A model generated the notes under the pieces. The model ran no database searches, was not told the origin of the DNA, and worked only from the letters and a program-made list of their open reading frames with translations. From Polytrichum commune (lineage: Eukaryota; Streptophyta; Polytrichopsida; Polytrichales; Polytrichaceae), in contig OX485805.1 in assembly GCA_950295325.1 (NCBI GenBank), positions 8,058,501 to 8,122,500 on the forward strand: 64,000 nt of DNA, read 5' to 3'. How positions within the stretch are numbered: the first letter of the stretch is position 1; each line of letters starts with the position of its first letter. Position numbers and translations under genes: made by a program. This document shows positions 1-13,200 of this stretch, in pieces.

Positions 1-269
1 GTGTTTGCTATGTGCTTGCTTTGCATCATTTGGTATCTTGCACCTGAAGCATGAACACTGTGTACATTAGGTCCATCTAGGTTACTAAGATAGACAACGT
101 GGAGACTGTGTATGTTCAGCATTCCAGTTAGACTTAATTGGTGCATCTCACAATCCTGTAGCTGTGTGTTTTATTCAGCATACATTTTGGGTTACTATTG
201 CTGTTTTTCTGTTTATGAAACAACTCCTGTCATCTCCTTGTGTATTGATAAGTCCTGTGTGGTGGGCAG

Positions 270-3200
270 TCGATGTGTGCAGCTCAAGACATGGTTCGAC
301 TACAGAAACCATGTGTGTATTGTAAGTGACTTATCACCATCAACAAACCATGGCCTTTCCCTTCCAAGCAAATTCAGTTTTGCTTTGGGTCCTGCATTTT
401 AACAAGAATTTGTATATTGCACGATGTGACTGTGTCATCCATGTCAGCAGGAAAAGTCCTCTTATGCTTGGATGTGTATAGCTCTAAAGAGTTTACCATC
501 TTTACGTATGGATTCTGACCTTGGAGTTATGAAAGCTATGATATTCATAATGAATGCTGGAGATCATTGCTCTTGCAATATATATGAACAGTGTGTTTGA
601 TAAGGGAATTTTCTGTGTGACTGTTTGATGGTTTCAGCATTTTGTTCAGGTTGATTTTAGGTGATTCCTTCTGATTTTTATTTGGAATCGCCACTTATGC
701 AATTTAAAGTTCTCCCTCCTGCTTATTTGCAAAGTTGTCAAACATGCAGGTCTGTGAACGGCTAGGGCCAAGCTTGTATGACTTTCTACGGAAGAACAAC
801 TACCGACCATTCTCCGTTGATCTTGTCCGTGATTTTGGTCGTCAACTTCTGGAATCTGTAGCTTGTGAGTTTCTCATTGACTTTCTACTTGTATAAGTAG
901 TGGATTATTGAGAAAGCTATCTCATGTCAACTCATCTTGATGCTGCACCATAACGCTCAAGAATATGGTTCTATCTATAGGATTTTGAATATTACTTTTG
1001 GGAAAGGAATATCAATCCCCATCCATTGATGACTCAGCATTTCTACATGGTTTTGGTCATCCATCCAGACTGGGTGAGGTTAACTGATGTATGACCAAAG
1101 TTATTCTGGCATGTGATACTTTTGACCAAAGTAGCACTCAAATTAGATTGGTTGAGCATTATGACTATGCAACAATTTGGGATGGTTCTGTATCACAGGT
1201 TTCTTGGCCTTCAGTTTTTTTAAATGATAGCCTTGTGAGTTGCAGACATGCATGAGCTTACACTCATTCACACGGACCTGAAGCCAGAGAACATTCTCTT
1301 GGTTTCCTCTGAATACATGAAGATGCCTGACTACAAGGTCAGTAAGATCTACTAGAGTGTTGCTGTTTATGTTTTTGATGTCACTGGCATATTAGCATGA
1401 AAGTGTAGTTTCACTCTAAGATCTGTAGCAGCTGTACATTTGATTTGTTAGGGGATCCAAATTGGCCAAAAGCTTAAATTGCAGTTAGTTTCTGGAACTA
1501 TTTGTCCTGTCTAATTGTGGACATTTTTGCTTATTGCTCTTTTGCTTTTGTTTTTTCCCTTGAACCACAACAACACAAGGTTGTAGATGTCAATTCAAAG
1601 ATGTGTTGTATGGTGTAAAGACTTAATTTGGAGTTGATGTAGGTGAGACATGAATTTTAGGCTACTTCTACATAGCTGGAAAGTATAGCAAATACACTGA
1701 TATCACCTATTAGTGTGGTTTATCATTTGGAGTTCTGATTGGTAAAAAGTAACACGCAGTAAAAAGTTATAGCAATGTGTAAGTCCAAGTGGTAATCTAC
1801 ACTAGTAGGTGATATTGGTGTACTTACAGAAAATTACTTGATAACCATGTACTTAAACAATGACTGGAAATTCATCTTTTTTTAAAATCTTCTGATATGC
1901 GAGTTAAATGGTTAAAGGTATTGAGGTTTTATAACTTGGAGAATAGAAAATGTTATCTGGGGGGAACCTTGTTCTTTTCCTAAATCGCAAATTTGTTACA
2001 AAGGAAAAGAATTTAGAGATTTGAACACCTATGAGGTGGTAAATAACTTCAATAGCTCCATTTGTAAAAACAATCAAATGCAATCAGACCTTTCTGAACC
2101 TCTTTACAGTGACAAAATAAAAATAAAAATGGGCAACCCACTTTGGGTTTATTAATCAATAAGAAATAATGAGCTGTTTAAGATTTGTGGTTAACTTCTC
2201 ACTGTAATATATTTTGTGATGGAATATACCAATGGTGATGCGTTATTTGTACATAGGTGAATAGGTGAATATTCTGTATTACAGTATGGAGCTCTGTTTC
2301 TGAGTTGATGTTAGTTGCCAGAGCTAGAGTTAATAGTGACTTAGGTGGCTCATTGTAATAGTGTAAATATCTCTGGCACTTTTTGTTCTTGTTCTGGGCT
2401 GTAGTGCTTTGAAATTATGCACATGCAGGCTGACTTCTACCAACAGATGCATGCTGAACAATATAGGCTCTCAGCCTGAACCTTGATGTGTCACACGTCG
2501 CTACCAAAGCTTTTGAGATGTTGGCTTATCCATAGTTGGTAGTTGTCATTTTTTTTATTCTTGGTGACTTTATTTGATATTATGCACTTGTGGGCAATGG
2601 CTACTGTTACAGGCCTCGAATACAGGCAAGCATTTCAAGAGAGTACCAAAAACAAGTGAGATCAAATTGATTGATTTTGGGAGCGCCACTTTTGACAGTC
2701 ATTACCACTGTTCAGTGGTCTCTACTCGGCACTATCGTGCTCCAGAGGTCATTCTAGGTAAATTACAACCATGTCAATACCTTTAAAGTTTTGGTTCTTT
2801 GCTTCAGGATAAGTGTTAATTTTATTTCTCAATTGGTGGGTTTTTGGTTGCTAATTCCGGTAGGGTGGACACTCATGAGAATAACTTGTGTTTCCAGGGT
2901 TAGGGTGGACATACCCGTGTGATATATGGAGCGTGGGTTGCATACTTGTAGAATTGTGCTCGGTATGTGACATATCTGCTGTATCAAGAGCTGCAAATAC
3001 CCTCGTACCTGCCATAAGTCTTGATTATGATCCTTGGTTTCAATTTATTCAGGCCATTCTTGTCTTTGCAATTTCATGTCTCTTTTTCATTCTGCTATTC
3101 CAGCACTTCATGTCCATATATTTTCCCTACTTCTTTTGATTGTTATGATGCTATTGCAGGGGGATGCATTATTCCAGACACATGAGAATCTGGAGCACTT

Positions 3201-3767
3201 GGCCATGATGGAGCGAGTGCTAGGCCCCATTCCTATCCACATGATAAAGAAAGCCGAGTATGTACTATTTTTCAGCATATCTTTAACGTGAAAATAATAC
3301 ATCTAAGTTGTGAATGAATGCATAGTACTCCTGTATATTGTATCTATATTATAAGATTATGGATCGACTCTATACTGACTGTTGTTATTGCATATTTGGG
3401 CAGCCGGCGATTAGAGAAATATTTTAGACATGGACGAGAGTTGAACTGGCCAGAGGGGGCGGTCTCAAGGGAGAGTATTAGAGCAGTTCGAAGGTTACCA
3501 CGGTTAAGGGTACGATCTCTCACAGCTGCATTTACTCCACTATAAACTTGGCAATTTTGATCATCTACCTTTTTTGTGGTATTTATCCTCCTAAGTGAGA
3601 CTGCATGATTGTGTATGCAGAACCTGATAATGCAACACGTGGATCACTCTGGGGGGCTTCTTATTGATTTGCTACAAGGATTGCTAAAGTTTGAACCTTC
3701 AGAAAGATTTACACCCAGGGAGGCATTGAAGCACCCCTTTTTCAAAGAGAACAGCCGGCGCTTGTAA
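270..3767 (+). CDS. AFC: LAMMER (CLK/AFC-type) protein kinase, 3' eight exons
   Basis: Dual-specificity kinase of the CLK/AFC family, which in plants phosphorylates SR splicing factors in the nucleus. Eight exons join in phase: 270-321, 750-864, 1246-1337, 2613-2757, 2898-2962, 3160-3257, 3404-3509 and 3621-3767 (TAA). All introns are GT-AG. The exons read, in order, [11 protein letters not shown], then [18 protein letters not shown], the catalytic loop [11 protein letters not shown], the DFG block LIDFGSATF, the activation segment [13 protein letters not shown], the family signature [12 protein letters not shown], and a C-terminal HPFF block. These are the hallmarks of LAMMER kinases and all catalytic residues visible here are kept. 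The glycine loop and the VAVK lysine must lie in exons left of the window. The protein ends a few residues after HPFF, as in the family. Intron 3 (1338-2612) holds a foldback repeat. The family call is firm; the AFC1/2/3 subtype cannot be decided. Confidence 0.93.
1685..1830. repeat. Foldback (MITE-like) repeat in LAMMER kinase intron 3
   Basis: The arm around 1690-1718 (core ATATCACCTATTAGTGT) is matched in inverse by 1797-1826 (core ACACTAGTAGGTGATAT) with few mismatches, leaving about 80 bases between. This is the shape of a small non-autonomous inverted-repeat element. No clear target duplication was found. Confidence 0.5.
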
Positions 3768-6600
3768 TGCAAAGCAAGCAAGCTGTCTTTTAAGATGTCC
3801 ACCGGGGTGCTGGGTTTCCATATACTGGATTGATGCGTAAAGTAACAATAACACACATGCTCGGAAGATTTGCCATATCTATACAGAAACGGCTGCATTT
3901 TTAATCTATGCCAGTATAGCTGAGTAAAGAGAGGTGTCTACTTCCCAAATGGGGAGTGTAGAGTGAAAAAACGATACGATACCACCTGCTGCAGGAAAAA
4001 GTGTAGTGTCGACCTTGTGTAGGAATACACACACCACTACAACAAGATTTCTCGTTTGTGTGCGCACCATTCTTTCCATCTGCAACGTTAAAGTGGGTGT
4101 TGCAAGATGGGTGTACTTTGTAGCTGTAGTTCTCAATCGCCATGCGACTTGATCAAGCTGCAGCCGTAGGGTTATAAAATTTTGAAATCTTTACCACTGA
4201 AGCAAAAAAGCTTTCTTTGTAACATGACCTCCACAGTAATGAACCAGCGACAATAGCTTCCTCTTCTATCATGTGCTTCTCACTATCTTGCATTTGTTTA
4301 TATATCTTTGGTCAGTAGTGGTGGTCCGAAATTCTGGCAGACTTCCCTTGGATGTCATATCACAAGTTTTCTTTGAATTGTAGATTTCTTATAGGAGAAA
4401 AGTTTCTATCTTGAGTTGTCAAATAGGGTTTCAATTGTTGAGTTTCCTTGTCAAATAGGTCCCCCATAATCACATTGACCAACGAGGCTTGAATAGTTAG
4501 CATTTTTTGATCATGTAGTCCAATCTTGATTCAACAAGTTTTTCTTGATCTCTATTCTTAGATCCGCTCTTAACCACATGCCACTCAAATACAGGTGTCC
4601 AGATTATTGTTGTGTTGGAATTAGGCACATCCACCTTACATGGTAATAGTTGGACTACAATCTGTACTGGCCATGCAACAGCAATTTAATATTCTCACCC
4701 AATTGTCATACATAATTAAGGCTCATGACACCTTGGTTCATGTGGTTCTTAAGACATACTTGGTAAAGCTATAAGAGACCAGCTGTGGGGTAGGAAAAGA
4801 CTAGGAGGGGACTATATTATATTATAGAAAACTTGCATTGCAAATGACTACACTGATTATCCCAATTAGTGCATGTGGTAATAATACCTTAAACATGCAC
4901 TAACTTGCAAAGACTCAAAATTAGTGAGGGTTAAATTTGTTATCAAGTGATACTAAATTCATGAATGCATGCTCATTTACCATAGATTTCAAGAATATTA
5001 GTGCGTGTTCTAAGGTGTTTGTAGTGTGATTTAAAAAAAAATTATATGTAACACATGCTTGTGAGTGAATACTGCTAGGATGAATAATGCCGCTACTAAA
5101 TTCGTAAACCATAGACAAGGTTTTTGCTTGTGTCGCATAGCAAGTCATTTACTTTGTTATGTAAAATTAGGGGGATTATTAATTTGACCACACATTGCTT
5201 AAAACAACCACAAAAGATACATTGTGTGGTCACATCGCCTGTCAAAATACGAACAATCGTAGTCGTAAGTTAAAATGTCAAGAAGAAGAAGCAAAGTTGA
5301 TACCTTACTGCTCATGTTATGTGAGATGAAAAATCTAAATTTGACAGATCATGTGACCGCGGGATGTGTCTTTGTGGTCATTTTAACAAATTACGTGGTC
5401 GATTTAACAATCTCTTCATAGCAAAGTAGATCTTCAAAGGAGGATGTTGATTTTCAGAATTTTGTCATCTCACTTAGAGAACCATACATCTATCTTAATT
5501 TCCAAGTTGATGTTTGAAGAAATGAAATCTAGAAAATTGAGAGTCAATACTCCAGATCTTCATTTCTCATTATGAAATACAGATTTTACTAAGAATTGGA
5601 TTGAGTGAATTCTCAGAATATTTCACCTTATACTGAATTTCCATCAGTTTGCATTCAAAGGCTTTTCCGTGATGAACACTGCCTATAATCGTGTACAGTC
5701 CTACCTCTTTAATATAGCTCGTTTGGGAAACGAGAAAACCGTTGTATAATCGAGGTGTCACACATTCAATAATATGACAAATTGGACCTCTTTGTCATAT
5801 GAATGAGGTACTTTGTGAGAATACACATTAGATATTTTGTCACATACACAAAATAAATATTTTTTCAAATATCTTACAAATACGTAAATTTCTCTCATGA
5901 TAATCTATGTGGACTCGAGAAGGAATTCTTAGTTTGTTGATGTTGCACTTTAGTTAAGCAACATATATTATCTTATTGGGCTTCTCCGATATGGTCTGTA
6001 GTTTCATCATGTATGTAGTTTCATCATGTATGTAGGAGCAAATACTAATGGGTTGTCCATAAAAAAAACTTAAGGACCTTCCACACCTGCGGTGGTAGGC
6101 CATATTATCATGCCGAAATTTATAGTAAACTTATTATGCATTCACATTACAAGTGGTATGAAACACTGTGTAGACGTGGAATCTGAGTTGGACAAGCGAT
6201 GGTTGGAATCTAAAATGTGTAACTCTGCAGTTAACACAATTTCAATTTTTTTATTTATAAAATCTACAAAATTCCTAGATTTAAGAGAAATTAGGAAGGT
6301 GTTACGTAAAGCACCTCCTTCCCCCCGTTACATCATTTTGGCGCAAAAGTGACCTTCCACTTGCTTATGTTGTTGCACCCGCTCTACTGCTTCTTGTTCT
6401 TGCTTAAAAAATGTAGCTCTAGTGTTCTTGAACCTTTATACTTTGAGTCTTTCTGCTCACTAGTATATGATTTTACTGTTGCTACTCCTGTGCTATCTTT
6501 GTTTTTTGCGGCTTTATTGCTACATCGAAATCGTTACTGCAAATTTTCTTTCCTAAAAGAGAGTTTGCTTTGCACAAATCTCAATGGACTATGATCTAGC
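3768..6600. other. Intergenic, AT-rich, no gene seen
   Basis: The start holds the presumed 3' UTR of the LAMMER kinase. The rest has only short open frames without homology-like blocks. It contains one inverted copy of the dispersed repeat R1 (about 4550-4680) and a short direct duplication of GTAGTTTCATCATGTAT near 6000-6035. Confidence 0.6.
4550..4680 (-). repeat. Dispersed repeat R1, inverted copy
   Basis: Read on the minus strand, this matches the copies at 24940 and 31994 through GACACCTGTATTTGAGTG, the TGTGGTTAA block and GGATCTAAGAA. It is short and diverged. Confidence 0.6.
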
Positions 6601-6606
6601 GATACA

Positions 6607-6755
6607 TTGACGGATTCCACCTATGACAACATCCACGCAACCAACGCCGCTACCGCTCGCCGATACGATGACAATCTTTCTGTTGTTGAATCTGTTGCTC
6701 GTGAAGCCAGTGCCACACTTATTGGAGCAAATGCTGCAAACACCAATGACGGTAA
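6607..6755 (+). other. Possible isolated exon, unrecognised
   Basis: An open frame with balanced amino-acid use (YDNIHATNAATARRYDDNL, then an Ala/Ser-rich stretch) ends at ACG followed by GTAAGATT, a good splice donor. It is richer in G and C than its surroundings. There is no ATG in frame nearby and no partner exon was found. It may be a remnant of a gene or transposon. Confidence 0.2.
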
Positions 6756-6829
6756 GATTGCAAGTTCATTTCTATCGTTGTTTCAAGCAAAATTCTTTGT
6801 AGATTCATCAAATTCAAGGTGACTTTAAA

Positions 6830-8249
6830 GAAAATAAACGAGTTCTTGAATTAGTACCTTCTAGTTTAAGTAATCTCTCTTGTTGTCAATTCTTTGCTCC
6901 AGTTTTGCAAGATTCTTCCTCGGGGGGATCACACCTCCATTACATTTTGTAACCACGTGCGATAATGGGGTATTTAATGGAGGGATATTTATGCACCTTT
7001 CAATATTTTTTCCCTCCCTATTTGTAGATATAAAGCTACTTTGACTTATTTTTTAGCACCCTATATTAATTTGTAATTGTTTAGAGAGGTTAATTTTTGG
7101 CACCATATTTTTTTTATAAATCGTACAAGTACCAAATTATGAATGGAATACTATAGCATTGCAAAACCGACTATGTGAGCAACAAACGTTCCATATCATC
7201 CATCTTGTCATTCAATCGGTCTCAATTAGGTATACCAATGCTAAACCATTTAATGTGACATTTAAGACACAACCAATAGCACTTGGATACTAGTTAAAAG
7301 GTTACCAATCAACATGGAGATAACAAAATGTACAAGCTAACATAGACAAGTTGTAAACGTGGATAGAAAAAACAAGAAATACAATCAATTATCACAAGAC
7401 ATGACATTTTGCACAACTATCTATTCCCAAAAAATAAGATTGCATTCAAATGAAAGAAAGTTAAATACAAAATTGAAAACATTTACATTAATTGTGTTCA
7501 CAAACACATTCAACCTTGTACCAAATATTTACAATGTGAAGGGTTAGGGTCAAGGTACATGTCAATATCCTCTACAATATCATGATTAGACTAAAAAAAT
7601 TCGAGAGGTTTAAAACCAATGACAAGGAATGATTAAAACTAATTGTTGGCATGAGGTGGGCAACTTCCAATCACTCCACCACGTCTTTCTCCAAGGCAAA
7701 GCGCAATCCTCTAAGTCTAGCACAGTGAGGTTGCCAAATGTTATAGCGCACCATCGATTACCTACCGCTTCACTGATTCACGCTTTACCAACACAAGACC
7801 TCTTACCTGAACACTTCACCGCTTTCACGCCACTATGTTTGCCCAAACCCTAAGCAAGCCCAAGGGCTATTGAGAAGTCACAACATTCCTTCCCCTGGGC
7901 AATAAAATTCACAACATTTCCTACCATACTAACGCGTTTCATTCAAATTTGAATAGAATCTACACAATATTCATTTAAGTGGTCAAACCCATAATTATTC
8001 TATTGATCTTACTACACACATTTGGGGGGATCCAATATCTATGACCATATTTTTCTTTCTACTGATTACTAAAATTGAGGAATTATCCACCACCCTATTT
8101 TACATATAATCGTGTAGGGGACATATTTCCAATGCTATGGTAGATCTAACGAATTTATAAAATTTACCCTCAACGAATTAAATTGACCTTATTTTTTATC
8201 TCACGTGGTTTCTAAAATTCCGATAGTCACCTCCCTGTGGATTCTTCTC
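6830..8249. other. Intergenic, no gene seen
   Basis: AT-rich DNA with short frames only. The stretch 7640-7860 is more C-rich and open but matches nothing I recognise. It borders the left end of the Harbinger element. Confidence 0.5.
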
Positions 8250-8252
8250 TAA

Positions 8253-8294
8253 GGGCATCTCCACCCGTTGGCACCAACGGGCACGCCAACGGGG
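8253..8294 (+). repeat. Left terminal inverted repeat of the 10.8-kb Harbinger element
   Basis: Begins GGGCATCTCCACC directly after the TAA target site and continues into a short palindrome, CCGTTGGCACCAACGG. It pairs with 19043-19082. Confidence 0.85.
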
Positions 8295-8488
8295 TGATTG
8301 CCGGTGCCAAAACGGACTGTTGGTCGCGGGTCCCGGCAAGACCCCCACCCACTGCGTCCATTCCACGCCATTAAACCCTAAAACCGGCCAACTCCGGCCA
8401 GATGTGACCCCACCTTCGGTAAGAGAACCCTGGGAGCTACACATCTGCACTGCACTCCTACATTGGGAACTGTTTTTTGGTTTTGGTC

Positions 8489-9507
8489 ATGGAAGAATGG
8501 AGGGCTAGGTTGGCGGGTGCCCAGGTAGCGTTCAGGGAAGATGAAGACGACGATGAGTTGGAGATGCAGAGGGCTCTTGATCAGCTCTAGTCCTTCATTG
8601 ATTTGGAACCGGCACCGAAGAGACGGGCCGGTGGTTCAATTTCAGGGAAGTCTCCCAACATTGAGAGGACCAAGATAGCTATGGATAACCAGATGTATCT
8701 TGATTATTTAGCTGATCCGCCTATATGGGGACCTAGTTTTTTCTGACGCCGGTATTGTATGAGGAGAAGCTTGTTTAATATGATTTTGGAGAAGGTGTGT
8801 GCCCGCGATAGTTACTTTGTACAAGGGAGGGATGCTTGTGGTTTGATAGGTTTGAGTTCCCGGCAGAAAATCACAGCCGCCCTTCGCATGCTCTCGCTCG
8901 GTGTATGCGCAGATGCCATGGATGACTACTGTCGGACTAGCGAGTCCACTGTCATGGAGTGCATGAAGCGGTTATGTGTTGCGGTCCGGGCAGAGTTTGG
9001 AGACCATCACATGAGACAACCTATGCGGGCCGACTTTGAGCAGCAACTATCGATTAATGCACAACGCGGATTCCCTGGTATGTTTGCATCGTTGGACTGT
9101 ATGCATTATCAGTGGAAAAATTGTCCAGTGGCATGGCAAAGCGATTTTGGAGATAGGGACGGCAAGAGCTCCATCATTCTAGAAGCCATTGCAGATCAGA
9201 GCTTACACATATGGCATATTTTTTTTGGGATCCCCGGCTCGAATAATGATGTCAATGTTCTTGATCGGTCGCCATTGATTCACAATATGCTAACTAGTGA
9301 GGCATCCGACATGACTTTGAGGTGAATGGCCAAGAATACAAACGACACTATTTATTGGCAGATGGTATTTATCCACAGTGGAGTTGCTTTGTTCAAAGTA
9401 TTCACATGCCCGGGGATGAGAAGATGAAGCATTTTGCATCACGACAAGAAGTTTGCTGCAATGATGTAGAGCGGTGCTTCGGAGTGTTACAAGCCGGGGC
9501 TCTCTAA
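8489..9507 (+). pseudogene. PIF/Harbinger DDE transposase, broken
   Basis: An ATG at 8489 opens a frame reading EEWRARLAGAQ and an acidic stretch. It is stopped by TAG at 8588 and TGA at 8744 and resumes as the nuclease from about 8759. The Harbinger blocks are in order: ITAALRMLSLGVCADAMDDY (helix-turn-helix side), FASLDCMHYQWKNCP (first Asp), GIPGSNNDVNVLDRSPL (second Asp), then after a frameshift near 9312, YLLADGIYPQW and DVERCFGVLQA (Glu). The frame diverges right after LQA at about 9495, where relatives continue with a conserved C-terminal block, so the tail has been cut off by inserted DNA. A possible tail (YDLPKYENDDDSVNVEL) is readable near 17684-17740, but this is tentative. Two stops, one frameshift and a lost C-terminus make it inactive as it stands. 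Confidence 0.88.
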
Positions 9508-9780
9508 ATACCCTCGACGAGCGTTGCAGCTGTCAGGGCGGCGGGCAAGGGCAGCCCCCAAAAAAACCAGAGGTTCGGACACCCGACCCTGGCCTGGCCT
9601 GACCCTGGCCTAATCCCCCGACCCTGTCCACCCGGTGTCCAGCCCGGCCTCCAGCATGGATTCCCGCCCAACCTTTAGCATGGACAGACGCCCGGTTTTC
9701 CGGCCGGCTTCCAGCCTGGCTGCCCGCCCCGCTCTCCACCTGGCCACCCTCCACCTTTACTAGTGCACCCGCATTCCATT
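9500..9780. repeat. GC-rich low-complexity block
   Basis: A degenerate CCxGGCCT-type repeat, sharply richer in G and C than its surroundings, begins directly after the truncated Harbinger frame. Long open frames on the minus strand here reflect composition. It may contain the left end of the nested MULE, but no matching right end was seen. Confidence 0.5.
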
Positions 9781-9899
9781 TGATTTTTTTTGGTTTTGCT
9801 TTGCTCATGGCTGTTGCAATGATGTGAGGAGCTTTGGTGTGGTTGTCAACAACATGGCGGCGGTCATGCATATGCATTAGATCTTGGGTCTGAGGTTGT

Positions 9900-10245
9900 A
9901 GGACAAGGCGCTGCTCCAAAAAATGGAATGGATCCATGAGAGGGACACAATTTCATGGCATCTGGCCAAGCACATGGACCACATCTTGGATCTGAGGGCG
10001 ATGGACAGAGCGTTTAGGGTTTGAGGTTGCAATGGATCAGAGAGGGACACAATTTCATGGCATGCGGCCAAACTCATGGACCAGATCTTGTGTATCAGGG
10101 CATAGGACAGGGCGCTGATCCACTGAATGCAATGGATCCAAGAAAGGAAAACAATCTCATAACATGTGGCCAAGCATATGGACCAAATCTTGTGTTTCAT
10201 GGCGTAGGACAAGGCGATGATCCACTGAATGCAATGGACGGTAAT
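9900..10245 (+). repeat. 102-bp tandem repeat, about 3.3 copies
   Basis: Units begin near 9901, 10003, 10105 and 10207 with GGACAAGGCG or close variants and share ACAATTTCATGGCAT and a CATGGACCA block. The period is a multiple of three. In the plus frame from 10021 it encodes a repeated unit of 34 residues (GQGxDPLNAMDxxxxNxLxxCGQAxGPxLVxxGV) at the N-terminus of the MULE protein. Confidence 0.8.
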
Positions 10246-13200
10246 GAGGGAAACACTTTAAGAATATGGAATTTTGGAGGTGACCCTGAACTTGCACAGG
10301 AGCGATCTACAGTCCATGGACACAATGGCTACAATGCATATGCAGTGGATCTTGGGATAGGAGATGATGCAAACACTTCGGAATTTGAATTCATGGCTAC
10401 TCACAGACCTGGACAAGGACCACCTGGAGGACATTTAGTAGATCACAATATCAACCATGAAAGCCATGCATCTCACCGGAATACGAATGATGCAGATTTG
10501 AATACGCCAGTGTTTGTTTATGTGATGGAAGTAGAAACTTCAGTCCAAGAGAAGAAGATCCGTCCGTCATGGAGGAATTTGTACCAGAGAGTCCTGGCCT
10601 CTGTCCAAGTACCACCCCCTGGCCCTTTTGACAGGACAGATCTAAAGTGGGAGGCCAAGTCCAATCACGGCAATGATAACATAAAGGATACCCAGAAGGC
10701 TACAATTCATTGGGCTCGGCTAGATGAATTTTTGGAAGGAGAAATGTCAACCCGGCAGTTCCCTTGCACCTTTCATGAGGAATCTAGGCAATGCATAAAG
10801 AGACAAGACAAGAAGCAAGTACGTGCCGAATATGTAATTCAAGAGACTAGGTAACGATTCTTGCATCTTTTTTAGGTGTTTTGGGTTTAGGGTAGTAACA
10901 TGTAACGGAATTTGCATTTATCCCCTTCGAATTTTGGTTTTTAGATAGCATTGAAGCCTGTCATACATGCGTCCTCTGCATGACCTAGTCCATATTGTGA
11001 ACATGTGGTCTATCACGTCGTGAGAGCTTGAACTAACCATGAGATGTGTCTTCCAATGTAGTTATTGGTGCCAGTATGGGCCAATGGACTACACTAGACA
11101 ATACAAGGTAGAGGTCCAAAAGGTGTTTGCACATGTGCTATTGGAGAAAAAAAATCAACATCTCATCGACAAGCATTACAGAGGGCGCAAAAACTTGTAG
11201 AAAAGGCTCAGAAGGACGCAACATCAAAACCACAATCTCGGAAGAAAAGAAGGACAGAGGTTGTTCCAAAATCTCAATGAGGACGTTCTTGATGAGGATC
11301 TCCAGGATCAAGCTAGGGTGCAAGATGCATAGGCCAAGCTCCTTCAGGCACAAACCCTCATCCATGCATTTACGAAGCCTAAGAGGAAAACTAGGGTTGG
11401 TAAGATCCATGCTGGAATGTCCATCAAGAAAGGATGTCAATGTAATTTTGTTGCCAAACAATTACTTCTAGATGAATCTCTTTGCACAATTCAATTTCAT
11501 TGCATGACACATACTAATAAGTACGGCAAGCCCTATCATGACATTGAATTTGGAGGGCAGCGGGCTGGCTTATCATGTCGTTTGTCCACGACAACAAAAC
11601 AATGGATAGCTGATATACTCAAATCTGGGAAGTCGCCGACTCAAGTTATGGCATAGCACAAGTTTGTGGTTATGCAAGGTGCCCTAAATAACTTGCCCAC
11701 GACCAGGGGCACTTTTATTATGCCAGCTGATGTGTGCAACATAGCCAATAAGCTTGCCAAAGAGCTTTGGGAGAAGCATCCACGGGATGCCATGAGTGTG
11801 AGGATGTGGACAGACGAAAATCCAGATTGTTTCTATCATTACCAAGAATATGGTAATTTGGAGTTGAATGATCCACCCCCACTTGAAGATGACCCATTTT
11901 GCCTGGCCATTCAAACGGAGTGGCAACTTCAAATGATGGTGCGGCATGGGCATAAGCGGACACTGTCCATAGATGCTACATTTTCAACAAATGAGCCCCA
12001 GGTAAGTATGTCGCCCATATGAATCAATCAAACATTACAATATGAAGCATTTTGCGTCCTATCTCCAATGTCTTGCCCTGACCAACATGTATGGTGTCAT
12101 ATGTTGCAGTACCCTTTATACATTGTCATGGTTTTCGATGAATGGGAACAAAATATTCCAGTGGCATTTACAATTCAAGGGAAGTCGCGTGGGGTGGATA
12201 TCGTATCATGGTTAAGAAACTCAATGCTAGGTGTCAAGCTGTCATGCCGGACTGGAAACCTAATGCATTTGTTGTGGATAACGATCAGGCTGAATTGAAC
12301 GCCATAAGATGCGTGCATCCTGTCTAGACCTCTCTTGCTATCACCTGACATGTTTATGAATTTTGGTTTGACATGTTTATTTTTGCTATGCCATGGAAGT
12401 TTGGCCATTATCGCAGCATATTGAAAGACAAGATAACGACGATGTCAAAAAAATTCTTTGATTATGGCATACCCGGAAAGCGTGGCTTGAAAATGCTACC
12501 AAAAAAAATAAAGGCAAATTATCTTAGGGCGGAGATACTTTTTTCGTGTGCAGATCTCATGTACGGGAATGAAGTTCTTCAAGGTGATGCCGCGGTACGG
12601 GTTGCTAAGGACAAGTTCGAATATTTGAAGGCCATGTACCCCCAGGCTAAAGTTTTTCTCAATTATTTCGAGAAGACATGGATGCACAAGATTGAGATGT
12701 GGGTGAGAGGTTATCGTAACATGCCTCATGCTAACCAGGACACCAATGCTGCTGTTGAGAGTTACCATGCCAATTTGAAAGCCATCTTCAAGTCATCTCG
12801 GCAAAAGTTTGATGGACGGCGTGTTGATTGGTTGATTTATCACCTTCAAAAGGATGTCCTCATTCACTACTGGTATGTGGTACAGTGTAAATTATATGGA
12901 TTTATCAAGAATGGTAAGGCCGAGGGTATAGTGGCCAGTACTGTCATAAGGGCATTAGATATTCCTGATGAACACGTTAGCATTTCAGAGGAGGCGAACG
13001 TGGCCTATGTTGCATCTCAAACAAATTTCCCGACAATTCGGGTTGTGACTAATCCAAATTCAGATTGGGCTCATTGCAATTGCCCACTAGGCATGCGAGA
13101 CAATATGTGTAAGCATGCCGTCAAGGTGTTCAGAATGATTAATAGGGATGTTTCAGGGTTTGATATCATTAGGTATGCAGGCACATTGCGCGGCACTATT

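Noticed and set aside
112-269. Open frame continuing upstream of the first LAMMER kinase exon
   Set aside because: The kinase homology begins exactly after GGGCAG at 269; the upstream part lacks family similarity and reads as intron.
8196-8450. Minus-strand open frame across the left Harbinger end
   Set aside because: It crosses the terminal repeat and target site and has no domain; a chance frame in GC-rich DNA.
9533-9937. 134-codon Gly/Ala/Arg-rich minus-strand frame
   Set aside because: It follows the GC-rich low-complexity repeat; composition alone explains it.
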